From an uncultured Pelagibacteraceae bacterium (GTDB lineage: Bacteria; Pseudomonadota; Alphaproteobacteria; Pelagibacterales; Pelagibacteraceae), in NCBI GenBank assembly GCA_902556505.1, contig CACDWM010000003.1, positions 62,001 through 126,000 of the forward strand: a stretch of 64,000 nt of DNA, in the 5' to 3' direction. The notes below the pieces were generated by a model, which worked only from the letters and a program-made list of their open reading frames with translations, was not told where the DNA came from and searched no databases. The stretch's first letter is position 1; every line of letters begins with the position of its first letter. Shown here in pieces: positions 9,372 to 19,791 of the stretch. The translations under genes were made by a program, and so were the position numbers.

Positions 9372-10244
9372 ATGAAAGCTGGAAAAATATTAGTAGGAGT
9401 ATTAGTTGCAATTGGAGTTGTAGCTTTTCTATCAGTTATTATAGTTAAAGAGGTTAACCAGGCAATTATTCTTCAATTTGGTGATCCAAAAAGAATTATA
9501 ATGAAGCCAGGATTAAATTTTAAAATTCCTTTCATTCAAAACGTTGTTTATTTAGATAAAAGAATTTTAAACTTAGATGCTCCACCAGAAGAGGTTATTG
9601 CATCAGACCAGAAACGTTTGATTGTTGATGCATTCGCGAGATTTCAGATTGTAGATCCACTAAAGTTTTATATTTCAGTGGGGAACGAAAGAGTTGCAAG
9701 ATCAAGATTATCTACAATTATTAATTCAAGAATCAGAAATGTATTAGGTCAAGAAGAATTACAAACATTATTATCTAAAGATAGATCTAAGCAAATGGCT
9801 TTAATTAAAGAGGGTGTTAATAACGAAGCACAAAACTTTGGAATTAATATTGTTGATGTCAGAATTAAAAGAGCAGATCTACCTCAAGCTAACAGTGATG
9901 CAATTTATAGAAGAATGCAAACAGAAAGGGAGAGAGAAGCAAAAGAATTTAGAGCAAAAGGAGCAGAGATGGCTGTCACTATTACATCAACTGCTGACAA
10001 AGAAGTTACAGTAATCTTAGCAGATGCTCAAAAACAATCTGAGATCATGAAAGGTGAAGGTGATGGAGAAAGAAATAAAATATTTGCAGATGCTTTCGGT
10101 CAAGATCCAGAATTTTTTGCTTTCTATAGAGCTATGCAGGCATATGAAAAAGCTCTTATTGGTGGCGAGACTTCATTAATTTTATCACCTGATAGTGAAT
10201 TTTTTAAATTTTTTGGAAATATAAAACCTGAAATCCAACAATAA
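9372..10244 (+). CDS. hflC: FtsH protease regulator HflC
   Basis: Partner of HflK in the periplasm-facing SPFH cage around FtsH. The 290-residue chain has an N-terminal membrane anchor at about residues 5-25, the SPFH start VNQAIILQFGDPKRIIMKPG, and the family block RADLPQANSDAIYRRMQTER near residue 175 leading into the coiled coil. Length is typical. It sits between hflK and a DUF2065 gene in a tightly packed operon that continues to the DegP-type protease, grouping membrane and envelope protein quality control. Confidence 0.96.
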   Translation: MKAGKILVGVLVAIGVVAFLSVIIVKEVNQAIILQFGDPKRIIMKPGLNFKIPFIQNVVYLDKRILNLDAPPEEVIASDQKRLIVDAFARFQIVDPLKFYISVGNERVARSRLSTIINSRIRNVLGQEELQTLLSKDRSKQMALIKEGVNNEAQNFGINIVDVRIKRADLPQANSDAIYRRMQTEREREAKEFRAKGAEMAVTITSTADKEVTVILADAQKQSEIMKGEGDGERNKIFADAFGQDPEFFAFYRAMQAYEKALIGGETSLILSPDSEFFKFFGNIKPEIQQ

Positions 10245-10251
10245 TTCTTAA

Positions 10252-10437
10252 ATGCGTGAGCTAGTTATAGCTTTTGGTCTTTTCTTGTTTATTGAGGGAA
10301 TTTTATACGCCTTATTTCCAGCAAAAATGAAAAGTATGTTGAAAAAATTAGAACTTGTTAAAGATAGTCAGCTTAGATCAGGTGGACTTATTTTTGCATT
10401 GATAGGTTTTATAATTATTTATTTTATTAAAAGTTAA
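10252..10437 (+). CDS. DUF2065 small inner-membrane protein (YjeT-like)
   Basis: A 61-residue protein with two predicted membrane helices (about residues 3-20 and 43-59) joined by a basic stretch containing PAKMKSMLKKLE. This architecture and the position directly after hflC match the DUF2065/YjeT family, which is commonly found in hfl operons. Its function is unknown; the context suggests a part in the HflKC-FtsH complex or envelope quality control. The gap to hflC is 7 bases and to the next gene 1 base. Confidence 0.85.
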   Translation: MRELVIAFGLFLFIEGILYALFPAKMKSMLKKLELVKDSQLRSGGLIFALIGFIIIYFIKS

Positions 10438-10438
10438 T

Positions 10439-11854
10439 ATGAATAAGATTAAGCTTATATTCTTAACCCTGGTTATATCATTTAGCTTTTCGTTAAACGT
10501 AAACTCCAAACCAGTTCCTGCTTCCTTTGCAGATCTTGCAGAAAAATTAATGCCATCTGTTGTAAATATTTCTACAACAACTACTATCACAACAACTTCT
10601 AATCCTTTTCCTTTTCAATTTCCTCCAGGATCTCCTTTTGAGGATATGTTTAAAGAATTTGGAACACCTCAGGAAAGACAGTCAGCTGCTTTAGGTTCTG
10701 GGTTTATAATAGACGATAAAGGTATTGTAGTTACGAATAATCACGTTATCCAAGATGCCGATGACATTATTGTTAGGGTAAACGGTGACCAAGAATTTAA
10801 AGCTAAGGTTTTAGGTGCTGATCCATTAATGGATATTGCTGTTTTACAATTAGAAACAGATGAAAAGTTTATCCCGGTTGCATTTGGTGACTCTGATAAA
10901 GCAAGAATTGGGGATTGGGTTTTGGCAATCGGAAATCCATTTGGTTTAGGTGGAACTGTTACTGCTGGAATAATATCAGCAAGAAATAGATCAATTGGTT
11001 TATCAAGATATGAAGATTTTATTCAGACAGATGCCTCTATCAACTCAGGAAATTCAGGTGGTCCATTATTTGATATGGAGGGAAATGTAATTGGAATTAA
11101 TACAGCAATCCTTGGACGTAATGGTTCTATTGGAATTGGATTTTCTATACCATCAAACAGTGCTCAAATTGTAATTAAACAATTAATTGAATTTGGTGAA
11201 ACAAAAAGAGGTTGGCTGGGTGTTAGAATTCAAGATGTGACAAAAGAAATTGCTGAAGTTGAAAAATTAGATAAAGCAAGAGGAGCACTTGTTGCAAGCG
11301 TTGCTGAAAATAGTCCTTCAGAAAAAGCGGGAATTCAAGCTGGTGATATTATTTTAGAGTTTAATGGAGAAAAAATAAATCAAATGAAAGAACTTCCAGC
11401 GATTGTTGCACGAACAGAGGTTGGAAAAAAAGTTGAAGTTAAAATTTGGAGAGATAAAAAAGAGATTATTAAAAATGTTATTTTAGGAAGATTAGAAACC
11501 TCAGATGATTTTAAAATAAGTAAAAATCAAGAAACTGAAAAACAAAATAATGAAGAGATCATTGAAAGTTTAAGAATAGCAGTAAGACCATTAACTAAAG
11601 AAGATATTAAAAATAGAAATTTACCAAACCAAACTGCAGGACTCGTTATTACTAAAATTGCAAACAACAGCCCTGTTGCAAATTCAATAGAGCTTAACAG
11701 TATTATTATTGAAGCTCAGAAGAAAAAAATTAGATCGGCCGATGATTTAAGAGAAATTACCAAAGAAGTTCTTAATTCAAATCAAAAAACAGTTTTACTT
11801 GCAATCTATAATAATCAAAATCAACGAAGATATATTGGTGTTAAGTTAGACTGA
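10439..11854 (+). CDS. Periplasmic serine protease, DegP/DegQ (Do) family
   Basis: HtrA-type protease/chaperone that degrades or refolds damaged envelope proteins. It has an N-terminal signal peptide (hydrophobic core about residues 6-20). The trypsin-like domain carries the full triad: His102 (NNHVIQDADD), Asp132 (DPLMDIAVLQL) and Ser206 (NSGNSGGPLF). A PDZ domain follows (GWLGVRIQDVTKEIAE onwards), and a second, more divergent PDZ-like region occupies about residues 375-471. The 471-residue length fits the Do family. It is the usual companion of hflKC in alphaproteobacteria. DegP versus DegQ cannot be settled from this sequence alone. Confidence 0.94.
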   Translation: MNKIKLIFLTLVISFSFSLNVNSKPVPASFADLAEKLMPSVVNISTTTTITTTSNPFPFQFPPGSPFEDMFKEFGTPQERQSAALGSGFIIDDKGIVVTNNHVIQDADDIIVRVNGDQEFKAKVLGADPLMDIAVLQLETDEKFIPVAFGDSDKARIGDWVLAIGNPFGLGGTVTAGIISARNRSIGLSRYEDFIQTDASINSGNSGGPLFDMEGNVIGINTAILGRNGSIGIGFSIPSNSAQIVIKQLIEFGETKRGWLGVRIQDVTKEIAEVEKLDKARGALVASVAENSPSEKAGIQAGDIILEFNGEKINQMKELPAIVARTEVGKKVEVKIWRDKKEIIKNVILGRLETSDDFKISKNQETEKQNNEEIIESLRIAVRPLTKEDIKNRNLPNQTAGLVITKIANNSPVANSIELNSIIIEAQKKKIRSADDLREITKEVLNSNQKTVLLAIYNNQNQRRYIGVKLD

Positions 11855-11856
11855 TC

Positions 11857-12765
11857 ATGGATTTAAAATCCAAGATTATATTAATCTCAGGTCCAACAGC
11901 TTCAGGTAAATCAAGCTTTGCAATTAAGATTGCAAAAAAAGTTAATGGAGAAATTATTAATGCAGATAGTATGCAAGTATACAAACAGCTTAACATATTA
12001 TCAGCTAGACCAGATCCAAAAAAATATCAGAAAATAAAACATCATTTGTATGGTTTTCATAATGTTACAAAAAACTTCTCTACAGGTGATTGGCTTAAGT
12101 TAGTAATTAAAAAAATTAGGGAAGTTCAAAAAAGAAAAAAAACCCCAATTCTTGTTGGGGGTACAGGTTTATACTTTAAAGCTTTAACTGATGGTTTGGT
12201 TAAAATACCAAATATTTCATTAAAATTAAGAACTCAAATTAGAGATTTACAAAAAAAACTTGGTCAAAAGAAGTTTTATGAAATACTATTAAAATTAGAT
12301 CCATCCTCAAGAGGAAAAATAAATCCTACAGACACTCAAAGATCTATCAGAGCTTATGAAGTAAAAAAGTTTACAAAAAAATCTCTACATGAATGGTTTA
12401 AAAACACAAAATCAAACTTCGTGGAAGATGATTTCTTTAAAATTTACATTGACTATCCTAGACAAGAACTCATTGCGCGTATCAATTTAAGAACAAGGGA
12501 GATGATAGAAAATGGAGCAATAAAAGAAGTAAAAGATTTCATAAAGTTAAGGGTTAGAAAAAATAAAAGTGTTAACAAGGCCATTGGAGTAAATGAAATT
12601 AGAGAATATTTAAAAAAACAAAAAGATTTGAATGATACTAAAGAAAAAATAGCCATAAAAACTAGACAATACGCCAAAAGACAAAGTACTTGGGCTAGAG
12701 GTAATATGGTGAGCTGGATAAAACTAAAGCCACAAGACATAAATAAATTTTTGAAAAAAATTTAA
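11857..12765 (+). CDS. miaA: tRNA dimethylallyltransferase MiaA
   Basis: Transfers a dimethylallyl group to A37 of tRNAs that read codons starting with U. The P-loop SGPTASGKSS is at residues 11-20, followed by the family blocks INADSMQVYKQLNILSARP and TPILVGGTGLYFKAL, and a basic C-terminal RQYAKRQSTWARGN. The 302-residue length is normal. It starts 2 bases after the DegP-type gene and is probably the last gene of the hflK operon, since a 52-base gap with a possible promoter follows. Confidence 0.96.
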   Translation: MDLKSKIILISGPTASGKSSFAIKIAKKVNGEIINADSMQVYKQLNILSARPDPKKYQKIKHHLYGFHNVTKNFSTGDWLKLVIKKIREVQKRKKTPILVGGTGLYFKALTDGLVKIPNISLKLRTQIRDLQKKLGQKKFYEILLKLDPSSRGKINPTDTQRSIRAYEVKKFTKKSLHEWFKNTKSNFVEDDFFKIYIDYPRQELIARINLRTREMIENGAIKEVKDFIKLRVRKNKSVNKAIGVNEIREYLKKQKDLNDTKEKIAIKTRQYAKRQSTWARGNMVSWIKLKPQDINKFLKKI

Positions 12766-12782
12766 AATTTTCATTCTAAAAC

Positions 12783-12812
12783 TTGACCAATGAGCACAAC
12801 TTCAGCTAGATT
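12783..12812 (+). promoter_or_regulatory. Possible promoter for the ilv genes
   Basis: TTGACC (12783-12788) lies 18 bases upstream of TAGATT (12807-12812) in the short gap before ilvB. A start about 7 bases beyond would fall on the ilvB ATG and give a leaderless message; no Shine-Dalgarno sequence is seen. Weak match to the -10 consensus. Confidence 0.25.
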
Positions 12813-12817
12813 GCCTA

Positions 12818-14584
12818 ATGCCAAAATTATTTACTGGAGCAGAAATTGTATTTAAGTGTCTTGAAGACCAAAAGGTAGAACATATCTTTGGTTATCCAGG
12901 TGGTGCAGTCTTACCTATTTATGATGAATTAAAAAATCATCCTTCCATAAAACATATTTTAGTTAGACACGAACAAGGTGCAGGTCATGCAGCTGAAGGT
13001 TATGCCAGATCATCAGGCAAACCAGGTGTAGTTTTAGTTACATCAGGTCCTGGAGCAACCAATGTTGTTACAGCATTAACTGATGCCTATATGGATTCTG
13101 TACCACTGGTTTGTATTTCTGGTCAAGTTCCAACGCATTTAATTGGAACAGATGCTTTTCAGGAATGTGACACCACAGGAATTACAAGACCTTGCACGAA
13201 ACACAATTGGCTAGTTAAAGATATTAATAATCTTTCAAAAGTTATTCATGAAGCATTTAGAGTTGCAACAACAGGGAGACCTGGACCAGTTTTAATTGAT
13301 ATTCCAAAAGATATTCAGTTTGCAAAAACCAAATACAAAAAACCAAAAAAAGAAAAAAAATTAAATGGAAAATCTCACAATAAATTTTCTCAAGATCAAA
13401 TCGATGAATTAGTAAATTTATTAAGTAAATCTAAAAAACCAATCATCTATAGTGGTGGAGGGGTAATTAACTCAGGCCCAAAAGCAAGTCAAGCTCTAAG
13501 AGAATTTGTTGAGCTCACTGGTTTTCCTATAACTTCTACACTTCAAGGATTAGGTGCTTATCCTGGAGATGATAATCAATTTTTAGGAATGCTTGGTATG
13601 CATGGTACTTATGAAGCAAATAATGCTATGCATGATTGTGATCTTTTAATTAACATTGGTGCAAGGTTTGATGATCGTATTACTGGAAAAATTGATGAGT
13701 TTTCACCAAATTCAAAAAAGGTTCATATTGATATAGATCCATCATCAATTAATAAAATTATCAAAGTGGATCTTGCAATAGTTGGAGACGTTACGACTGT
13801 AATAAGTAAAATTAATAAAACAATTGCTAAAAGAAAAAATGGTCACAGCAAATCAAATAAATCAAATATAGCTAAGTGGTGGGAACAAATTGAAAAATGG
13901 AGAGAAAAGGATTCTCTTAATTTTGTAAATAGTGATGAAAGTATAAAACCTCAACATGCCGTTCAAAGACTTTATGAATTAACTAAGAATAAAGATACTT
14001 ATGTTACTACCGAGGTTGGACAACATCAAATGTGGGCTGCTCAGCATTATAAATTTAATAAACCAAATAGATGGATGACATCTGGAGGTTTAGGAACTAT
14101 GGGGTATGGATTGCCAGCAGCAGTTGGTGTTCAAATTGCTCATCCTGAAAAATTAGTAATTGATATTGCTGGAGAAGCATCAGTTTTAATGACTATGCAA
14201 GAAATGTCTACTGCAGTTCAATATAATCTTCCTATAAAAATATTTATTTTAAATAATCAATATATGGGAATGGTTAGACAATGGCAGGAATTACTGCATG
14301 AAAAAAATTATTCTGAAAGTTATTCTGAAGCGTTACCTGATTTTATGAAGATGGCAGAAGCTTATGGATGTAAAGGAATTAAAGCAGACAATCCAGATGA
14401 TCTTGATGATAAAATTCAAGAAATGATCGATTATGATGGACCAGTTATATTTGATTGTCATGTTGATCCTAACGAGAATTGCTTCCCAATGATACCATCT
14501 GGAAAACCTCATAACCAAATGATCTTAGGCCCAAATGATCAAGAGGAAAATAAAATCAAAGGAAAAGGCAAAGCCTTAGTATAA
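12818..14584 (+). CDS. ilvB: Acetolactate synthase large (catalytic) subunit
   Basis: ThDP- and FAD-dependent enzyme that condenses two pyruvates to acetolactate (valine/leucine) or pyruvate with 2-oxobutyrate (isoleucine). The catalytic glutamate is Glu52 in VRHEQGAGHAAEGYAR. The FAD/linker middle domain and the C-terminal ThDP domain (GLGTMGYGLPAAVG, then LNNQYMGMVRQWQELL) are present. The metal-binding motif reads GEA in DIAGEASVLMTMQE where the textbook form is GDG/GDA; glutamate could still bind the metal. Length (588) is normal. It is followed 5 bases later by the regulatory subunit gene. Confidence 0.96.
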   Translation: MPKLFTGAEIVFKCLEDQKVEHIFGYPGGAVLPIYDELKNHPSIKHILVRHEQGAGHAAEGYARSSGKPGVVLVTSGPGATNVVTALTDAYMDSVPLVCISGQVPTHLIGTDAFQECDTTGITRPCTKHNWLVKDINNLSKVIHEAFRVATTGRPGPVLIDIPKDIQFAKTKYKKPKKEKKLNGKSHNKFSQDQIDELVNLLSKSKKPIIYSGGGVINSGPKASQALREFVELTGFPITSTLQGLGAYPGDDNQFLGMLGMHGTYEANNAMHDCDLLINIGARFDDRITGKIDEFSPNSKKVHIDIDPSSINKIIKVDLAIVGDVTTVISKINKTIAKRKNGHSKSNKSNIAKWWEQIEKWREKDSLNFVNSDESIKPQHAVQRLYELTKNKDTYVTTEVGQHQMWAAQHYKFNKPNRWMTSGGLGTMGYGLPAAVGVQIAHPEKLVIDIAGEASVLMTMQEMSTAVQYNLPIKIFILNNQYMGMVRQWQELLHEKNYSESYSEALPDFMKMAEAYGCKGIKADNPDDLDDKIQEMIDYDGPVIFDCHVDPNENCFPMIPSGKPHNQMILGPNDQEENKIKGKGKALV

Positions 14585-14589
14585 CAATA

Positions 14590-15138
14590 ATGCCGAAATC
14601 AAAATCAGCTTACAGCATACCTACGAAGAAACAAAAACCAGATACATATATTTTTGTAGTATGGGTAGATAATGAGGCTGGAGTTTTGGCAAGAGTAGTT
14701 GGTTTATTTTCTGGTCGAGGTTACAACATCGAGTCGTTAGCTGTTGCAGAGGTTGATGCGGTTAAAAATATTTCAAGAATAACAATTGTTACCACTGGAA
14801 CACCTCAAGTAATTGATCAAATAAGACTCCAATTAACAAAGTTAGTGCCTGTTCATAAAGTTGCTGAATTTAAAAGAGAAGATAAAGGCGTAATTTTTAA
14901 AGAAATGGCTTTATTTAAAGTTGTAGGAAAAAGAAATAAAATTGAAAAATGCTTAAATGCTTGTAAAAAATTTAATCCCGTAATATTAGATGAAACAAAA
15001 ACTTCAGCAGTAATTCAAATAACTGCTCTTAGAAGAGAAATTGATAAAATGAATAAAAAATTAAAGCCCTTAGGACTTATTAGTACTTCGAGAACTGGGG
15101 CAGTAGCAATGACTAGGGGTGCTAAAATATTTAATTAA
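14590..15138 (+). CDS. ilvH: Acetolactate synthase small (regulatory) subunit
   Basis: ACT-domain subunit that binds valine and confers feedback inhibition on the catalytic subunit. The ACT core is seen in VDNEAGVLARVVGLFSGRGYNIESLAV (residues about 25-51), followed by the second ferredoxin-like domain. The chain is 182 residues, slightly longer than the 160-170 common in the family because of a lysine-rich N-terminal tail (MPKSKSAYSIPTKK). It could equally be named ilvN; the ilvB-ilvH-ilvC order is the common alphaproteobacterial one. Confidence 0.95.
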   Translation: MPKSKSAYSIPTKKQKPDTYIFVVWVDNEAGVLARVVGLFSGRGYNIESLAVAEVDAVKNISRITIVTTGTPQVIDQIRLQLTKLVPVHKVAEFKREDKGVIFKEMALFKVVGKRNKIEKCLNACKKFNPVILDETKTSAVIQITALRREIDKMNKKLKPLGLISTSRTGAVAMTRGAKIFN

Positions 15139-16179
<1,041 letters not shown>

Positions 16180-16203
16180 ATTTTATCAGTAAATTATTGC
16201 TAC

Positions 16204-16209
16204 TATAAT
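16204..16209 (+). promoter_or_regulatory. Candidate -10 element upstream of the peptide-type ABC operon
   Basis: A perfect TATAAT in the 82-base gap after ilvC, with only a poor -35 (TTTTAT at 17-base spacing). A start near 16216 would give a leader of about 46 bases that ends in GAGGGG just before the binding-protein ATG. Confidence 0.35.
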
Positions 16210-16261
16210 TCAATTATTTCACTTATACTTTTTTATATAAATTTAAAAAACGAGGGGAATA

Positions 16262-17824
16262 ATGAAGACTAAAAATATAGTAAGAATACTATTGTCATTA
16301 GTTCTAGTATTCGGATTTTCTTCAGCATGGGCAAAAACTATTAAATGGTCTATGCAAGGAGACAGTTTAACACTAGATCCACATGCACAAAATGAGGGTC
16401 CAACTACTCAAGTATCTAGACAGGTTTATGAAGCTCTAGTTCAAAGAGGCTTGGACATGAAAATAGGGCCTGCTTTAGCAACAAAATGGAAAGCCACTGA
16501 TCCAAATACTTGGATTTTTACTTTAAGAGAAGACGCTAAGTTTTCAGATGGTTCTGGAATGACATCAGCAGATGTTGTTTTTAGTATATTAAGAGCTAAG
16601 CAAAGAACATCTGACTTTAAAGAATACATCAGCACTGTTGCTAATGTTGAAGCGGTTGGAGATTACTCTGTTAAAATAACTACAAGTAAACCAAATCCTA
16701 TTCTTTTAAACCAACTATCAAACATTTTTATAATGTCTAAAGCTTGGTCAGAGAAAAACTTTGCAATGTCTCCACAAAATTGGGATGCAGGACAAGAAAC
16801 TTTCTCTGCTACTAATGCTATGGGAACTGGTCCTTTCAAAATAACTTTAAGAGAGCCTAATACCAAGACAGTGTTTAAAAGAAATAAACATTGGTGGGGT
16901 GAAATGAAGGACAAAAAAGTAACTCAAATCGAATTAATGCCTATTAAAAATGCAGCTACAAGAGTAGCAGCATTATTATCTGGTGAAATTGATATAGTTA
17001 CTGATGCTCCTGTTCAAGACTTAAAAAGAATTGGATCTTCTTCAGGTCACAAAGTTGAAAGTACAGCTCAGATGAGAACAATTTTCTTAGGTATGGACCA
17101 AGCAGCTGACAAGTTGAGAACTGGTAATACAGGTGATAATCCATTTAAGAAAAAAGAAGTAAGACAAGCTCTCTATCAAGCAATTGATATTGAAGCGATC
17201 AAGAAAAAAGTTATGAGAGGTTTAAGTGAACCAGCAGGAATTATAACTTTCCCAGGTGTAAATGGATATACAGCTGATCTTGATAAAAGATTACCTTACG
17301 ATGTTAATGCTGCAAAAAAACTTTTAGCTGATGCAGGTTATCCTAATGGTTTTGACGTTGAACTTAGATGTCCTAATGACAGATATGTAAACGATGAGGC
17401 AATATGTACTGCTGTTGTTGGAATGTTGGGCAAAATTGGAGTTAACGTTAACTTATTTGCTCAAACTAAAAGTAAACACTTCAAAGAGCTTAAAGATGAT
17501 CAAGGTGATTTCTATATGCTAGGATGGGGTGTTCCAACTTTAGATAGTCACTATGTTTTCCATTACCTATATGAAACTGGTGCTAGCTGGAACAAAGTTA
17601 ACTTTAGTAACGCTGATGTTGATGCTGCAATTAGAGTTATGGAAGGTGAAGTTGATTTAGATAAAAGAAATGCTGCAATTGCAAAAGCTTGGAAAATTGT
17701 AAAAGATGATATTTCTTATCTTCCTTTACATCACCAAGTAATTTCTTGGGCATCTAAAAGCAATGTTAATGTTCCTATCAGACCGAATAACGAACCGTTA
17801 TTCAGAACTGCTAGTTTTAACTAA
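16262..17824 (+). CDS. ABC transporter substrate-binding protein, family 5 (peptide/opine/nickel type)
   Basis: Periplasmic solute receptor for the ABC importer encoded directly downstream. An N-terminal signal peptide is clear (hydrophobic core about residues 8-20, cleavage likely after SSAWA). The mature part shows family 5 features: SLTLDPHAQNEGPTTQVSRQVYEALV, FTLREDAKFSDGSGMTSADVVFS, GTGPFKI, and VRQALYQAIDIEAIKKKV. At 520 residues it has DppA/OppA length. Family 5 proteins bind oligopeptides, but also opines, glutathione and sugars, so the ligand is not known. A hairpin after the stop probably lets this gene be expressed above the membrane components. Confidence 0.93.
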   Translation: MKTKNIVRILLSLVLVFGFSSAWAKTIKWSMQGDSLTLDPHAQNEGPTTQVSRQVYEALVQRGLDMKIGPALATKWKATDPNTWIFTLREDAKFSDGSGMTSADVVFSILRAKQRTSDFKEYISTVANVEAVGDYSVKITTSKPNPILLNQLSNIFIMSKAWSEKNFAMSPQNWDAGQETFSATNAMGTGPFKITLREPNTKTVFKRNKHWWGEMKDKKVTQIELMPIKNAATRVAALLSGEIDIVTDAPVQDLKRIGSSSGHKVESTAQMRTIFLGMDQAADKLRTGNTGDNPFKKKEVRQALYQAIDIEAIKKKVMRGLSEPAGIITFPGVNGYTADLDKRLPYDVNAAKKLLADAGYPNGFDVELRCPNDRYVNDEAICTAVVGMLGKIGVNVNLFAQTKSKHFKELKDDQGDFYMLGWGVPTLDSHYVFHYLYETGASWNKVNFSNADVDAAIRVMEGEVDLDKRNAAIAKAWKIVKDDISYLPLHHQVISWASKSNVNVPIRPNNEPLFRTASFN

Positions 17825-17836
17825 TTAAAAATTATT

Positions 17837-17866
17837 ACAAGCCCTTTAAAAATTTAAAGGGCTTGT
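17837..17866 (+). terminator. Hairpin between binding-protein gene and permease genes
   Basis: A perfect 14-base inverted repeat, ACAAGCCCTTTAAA and TTTAAAGGGCTTGT, with two bases between the arms. It has no strong T tract behind it, so it is more likely a 3'-stabilising or partial-termination structure that raises the level of binding-protein mRNA relative to the permeases. Confidence 0.7.
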
Positions 17867-17885
17867 AAGTTTAAACCTTCACAAA

Positions 17886-18869
17886 TTGATAAAATATTTT
17901 TTTAAAAGGCTGTTTCAATCTGCTTTGGTGATGTTGGTTGTCGCCTTTGTATCTTTTTCTTTATTTAATTTTGTTGGTGATCCAATTAATAACATGGTTG
18001 GAGAAGAGACTTCTGATGAGGAAAGAGCAGAATTAAGAGAAACATTAGGTTTGATGGACCCAATTCATGTTCAATTTTCAAGATTTATAGTTAATGCTTC
18101 TAAGGGTGAGTTTGGAATTTCATATCAATTAAGAAGACCTGTTTCAGAATTAATAGTTGAAAGATTGCCAGCAACTATTGAACTTGTGGTTATTTCAGCA
18201 CTAATTGCACTAATTACTGGTACTTTGTTAGGAGTTTATACTGGCATAAATCGAAAAGGTTTTTTAAGTGATTTTGTCTTAGCCGTCTCCTTGCTTGGAG
18301 TTTCACTCCCCACATTTGTAATTGGTATATTATTTATATATTTGTTTGCAGTAATCTTAGGAATATTACCTTCTTTTGGTAGAGGGGAGGTTGTTGATTT
18401 AGGTTTTTGGACCACAGGTTTTTTAACAGTTTCAGGACTGAAAGCAATTATACTTCCTTCAGTAACATTAAGCCTTTTCCAAATGACTTATATCATCAGA
18501 CTTGTGCGAGCAGAGATGATGGAAATATTACAAACAGATTATATTAAATTTGCACGTGCTCGAGGCATTAGTGAAAATAGTATTAAATATAAACATGCAT
18601 TAAAAAATGGATTGATACCAGTAATAACTATAGCAGGAATAAATATTGGAACTTTAATTGCGTTTTCAATTATTACTGAAACTGTTTTTCAATGGCCTGG
18701 AATGGGCTTCTTATTTATTCAAGCAGTTCAATTCGTAGATATACCAATCATGTCAGCTTATTTAGTTTTTATAGCTTTTGTTTTCGTAATGATAAATTTT
18801 ATAGTTGATATTCTTTATTATTTAATTGATCCAAGAATAAGAGTTAAAGGAGATGCAGCAAGTGGATAA
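17886..18869 (+). CDS. ABC transporter permease, DppB type
   Basis: First membrane subunit of the family 5 importer. The chain (327 residues) has about six membrane segments: an N-terminal helix (FFKRLFQSALVMLVVAFVSF), the large DppB periplasmic loop, and the conserved EAA-type cytoplasmic loop YIKFARARGISENSIKYKHA near residue 218. The start is a TTG (MIKYFFKRL), because no ATG or GTG lies nearer and the N terminus aligns with the usual DppB beginning. It overlaps the second permease gene at its 3' end. Confidence 0.93.
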   Translation: MIKYFFKRLFQSALVMLVVAFVSFSLFNFVGDPINNMVGEETSDEERAELRETLGLMDPIHVQFSRFIVNASKGEFGISYQLRRPVSELIVERLPATIELVVISALIALITGTLLGVYTGINRKGFLSDFVLAVSLLGVSLPTFVIGILFIYLFAVILGILPSFGRGEVVDLGFWTTGFLTVSGLKAIILPSVTLSLFQMTYIIRLVRAEMMEILQTDYIKFARARGISENSIKYKHALKNGLIPVITIAGINIGTLIAFSIITETVFQWPGMGFLFIQAVQFVDIPIMSAYLVFIAFVFVMINFIVDILYYLIDPRIRVKGDAASG

Positions 18870-19791
18870 CAAAACTTTAAGTACTTGGGAAAGAGTAAAA
18901 GATAGTGATATTTATCATAGCTTTATTAAATCGCCAACTGCCATTGTATCATCTACTATCTTGTTTATAATTTTTTTCTGTTCTTTTTTTGTTGAGCTCG
19001 TAACACCTTACAATCCCTTTGACCCATCCTCTCTATCATTGATGGATGCATTCACACCACCTTCATGGACAGAAGATGGCCTTGCTAAATTTATTTTAGG
19101 TACTGATGGACAAGGAAGAGATATGTTATCAACAATTTTGTATGGATGTAGAATTTCTTTAATAGTAGGTTTTTCTGCGATAATTTTTAGCTTAATTCTT
19201 GGAGTTGGATTGGGATTAACAGCGGGATTTTTTGGGGGAAAATATGAAATGATAGTAATGAGGTTAACTGATGTTCAGTTAACAGTACCAAGTATTTTGA
19301 TGGCATTATTGGTTGATGGAATAGCAAGAGGATTAATCTCGAGAGAAATGCATGATGAAATGGCAATTTATGTTTTAATATTTGCAATCGGGATTTCAGA
19401 GTGGCCACAATTTGCTAGAGTTTCAAGAGCTGCAACTTTGGTGGAAAAAAATAAAGACTATGTTTCAGCATCAACAATAATTGGGGTTTCTAATATAATT
19501 ATTATGTTTAAACATATTTTACCAAATATTTTAAGACCGGTGTTAGTAATTGGAACTATTGGTTTAGCTCTTGCTATTTTAGCTGAATCTACTTTGAGTT
19601 TTTTAGGAGTTGGCGTACCTCCAACAACACCTTCTTTAGGGACATTGATACGACTTGGTAATGACTTTTTATTTTCAGGAGAATGGTGGATAACTTTTTT
19701 TCCAGCAATTTTCTTAGTTATTTTAGCATTTTCAATTAATTTATTAGGGGATTGGATGAGAGATACTTTAAATCCAAAATTAAAAAAATGA
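18862..19791 (+). CDS. ABC transporter permease, DppC type
   Basis: Second membrane subunit of the family 5 importer, about 309 residues with six membrane segments. It shows the DppC hallmarks LGTDGQGRDMLSTILYGCRISL near residue 80 and LGVGVPPTTPSLGTLI. Two starts are possible: ATG at 18853, which directly abuts the AAGGAG at 18847-18852, and GTG at 18862, which is 9 bases from it. I choose GTG (MDNKTLSTWERVKD) because only that spacing allows the ribosome-binding site to work. It overlaps dppB upstream by 8 bases and the ATPase gene downstream by 4 (ATGA). Confidence 0.92.
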   Translation: MDNKTLSTWERVKDSDIYHSFIKSPTAIVSSTILFIIFFCSFFVELVTPYNPFDPSSLSLMDAFTPPSWTEDGLAKFILGTDGQGRDMLSTILYGCRISLIVGFSAIIFSLILGVGLGLTAGFFGGKYEMIVMRLTDVQLTVPSILMALLVDGIARGLISREMHDEMAIYVLIFAIGISEWPQFARVSRAATLVEKNKDYVSASTIIGVSNIIIMFKHILPNILRPVLVIGTIGLALAILAESTLSFLGVGVPPTTPSLGTLIRLGNDFLFSGEWWITFFPAIFLVILAFSINLLGDWMRDTLNPKLKK

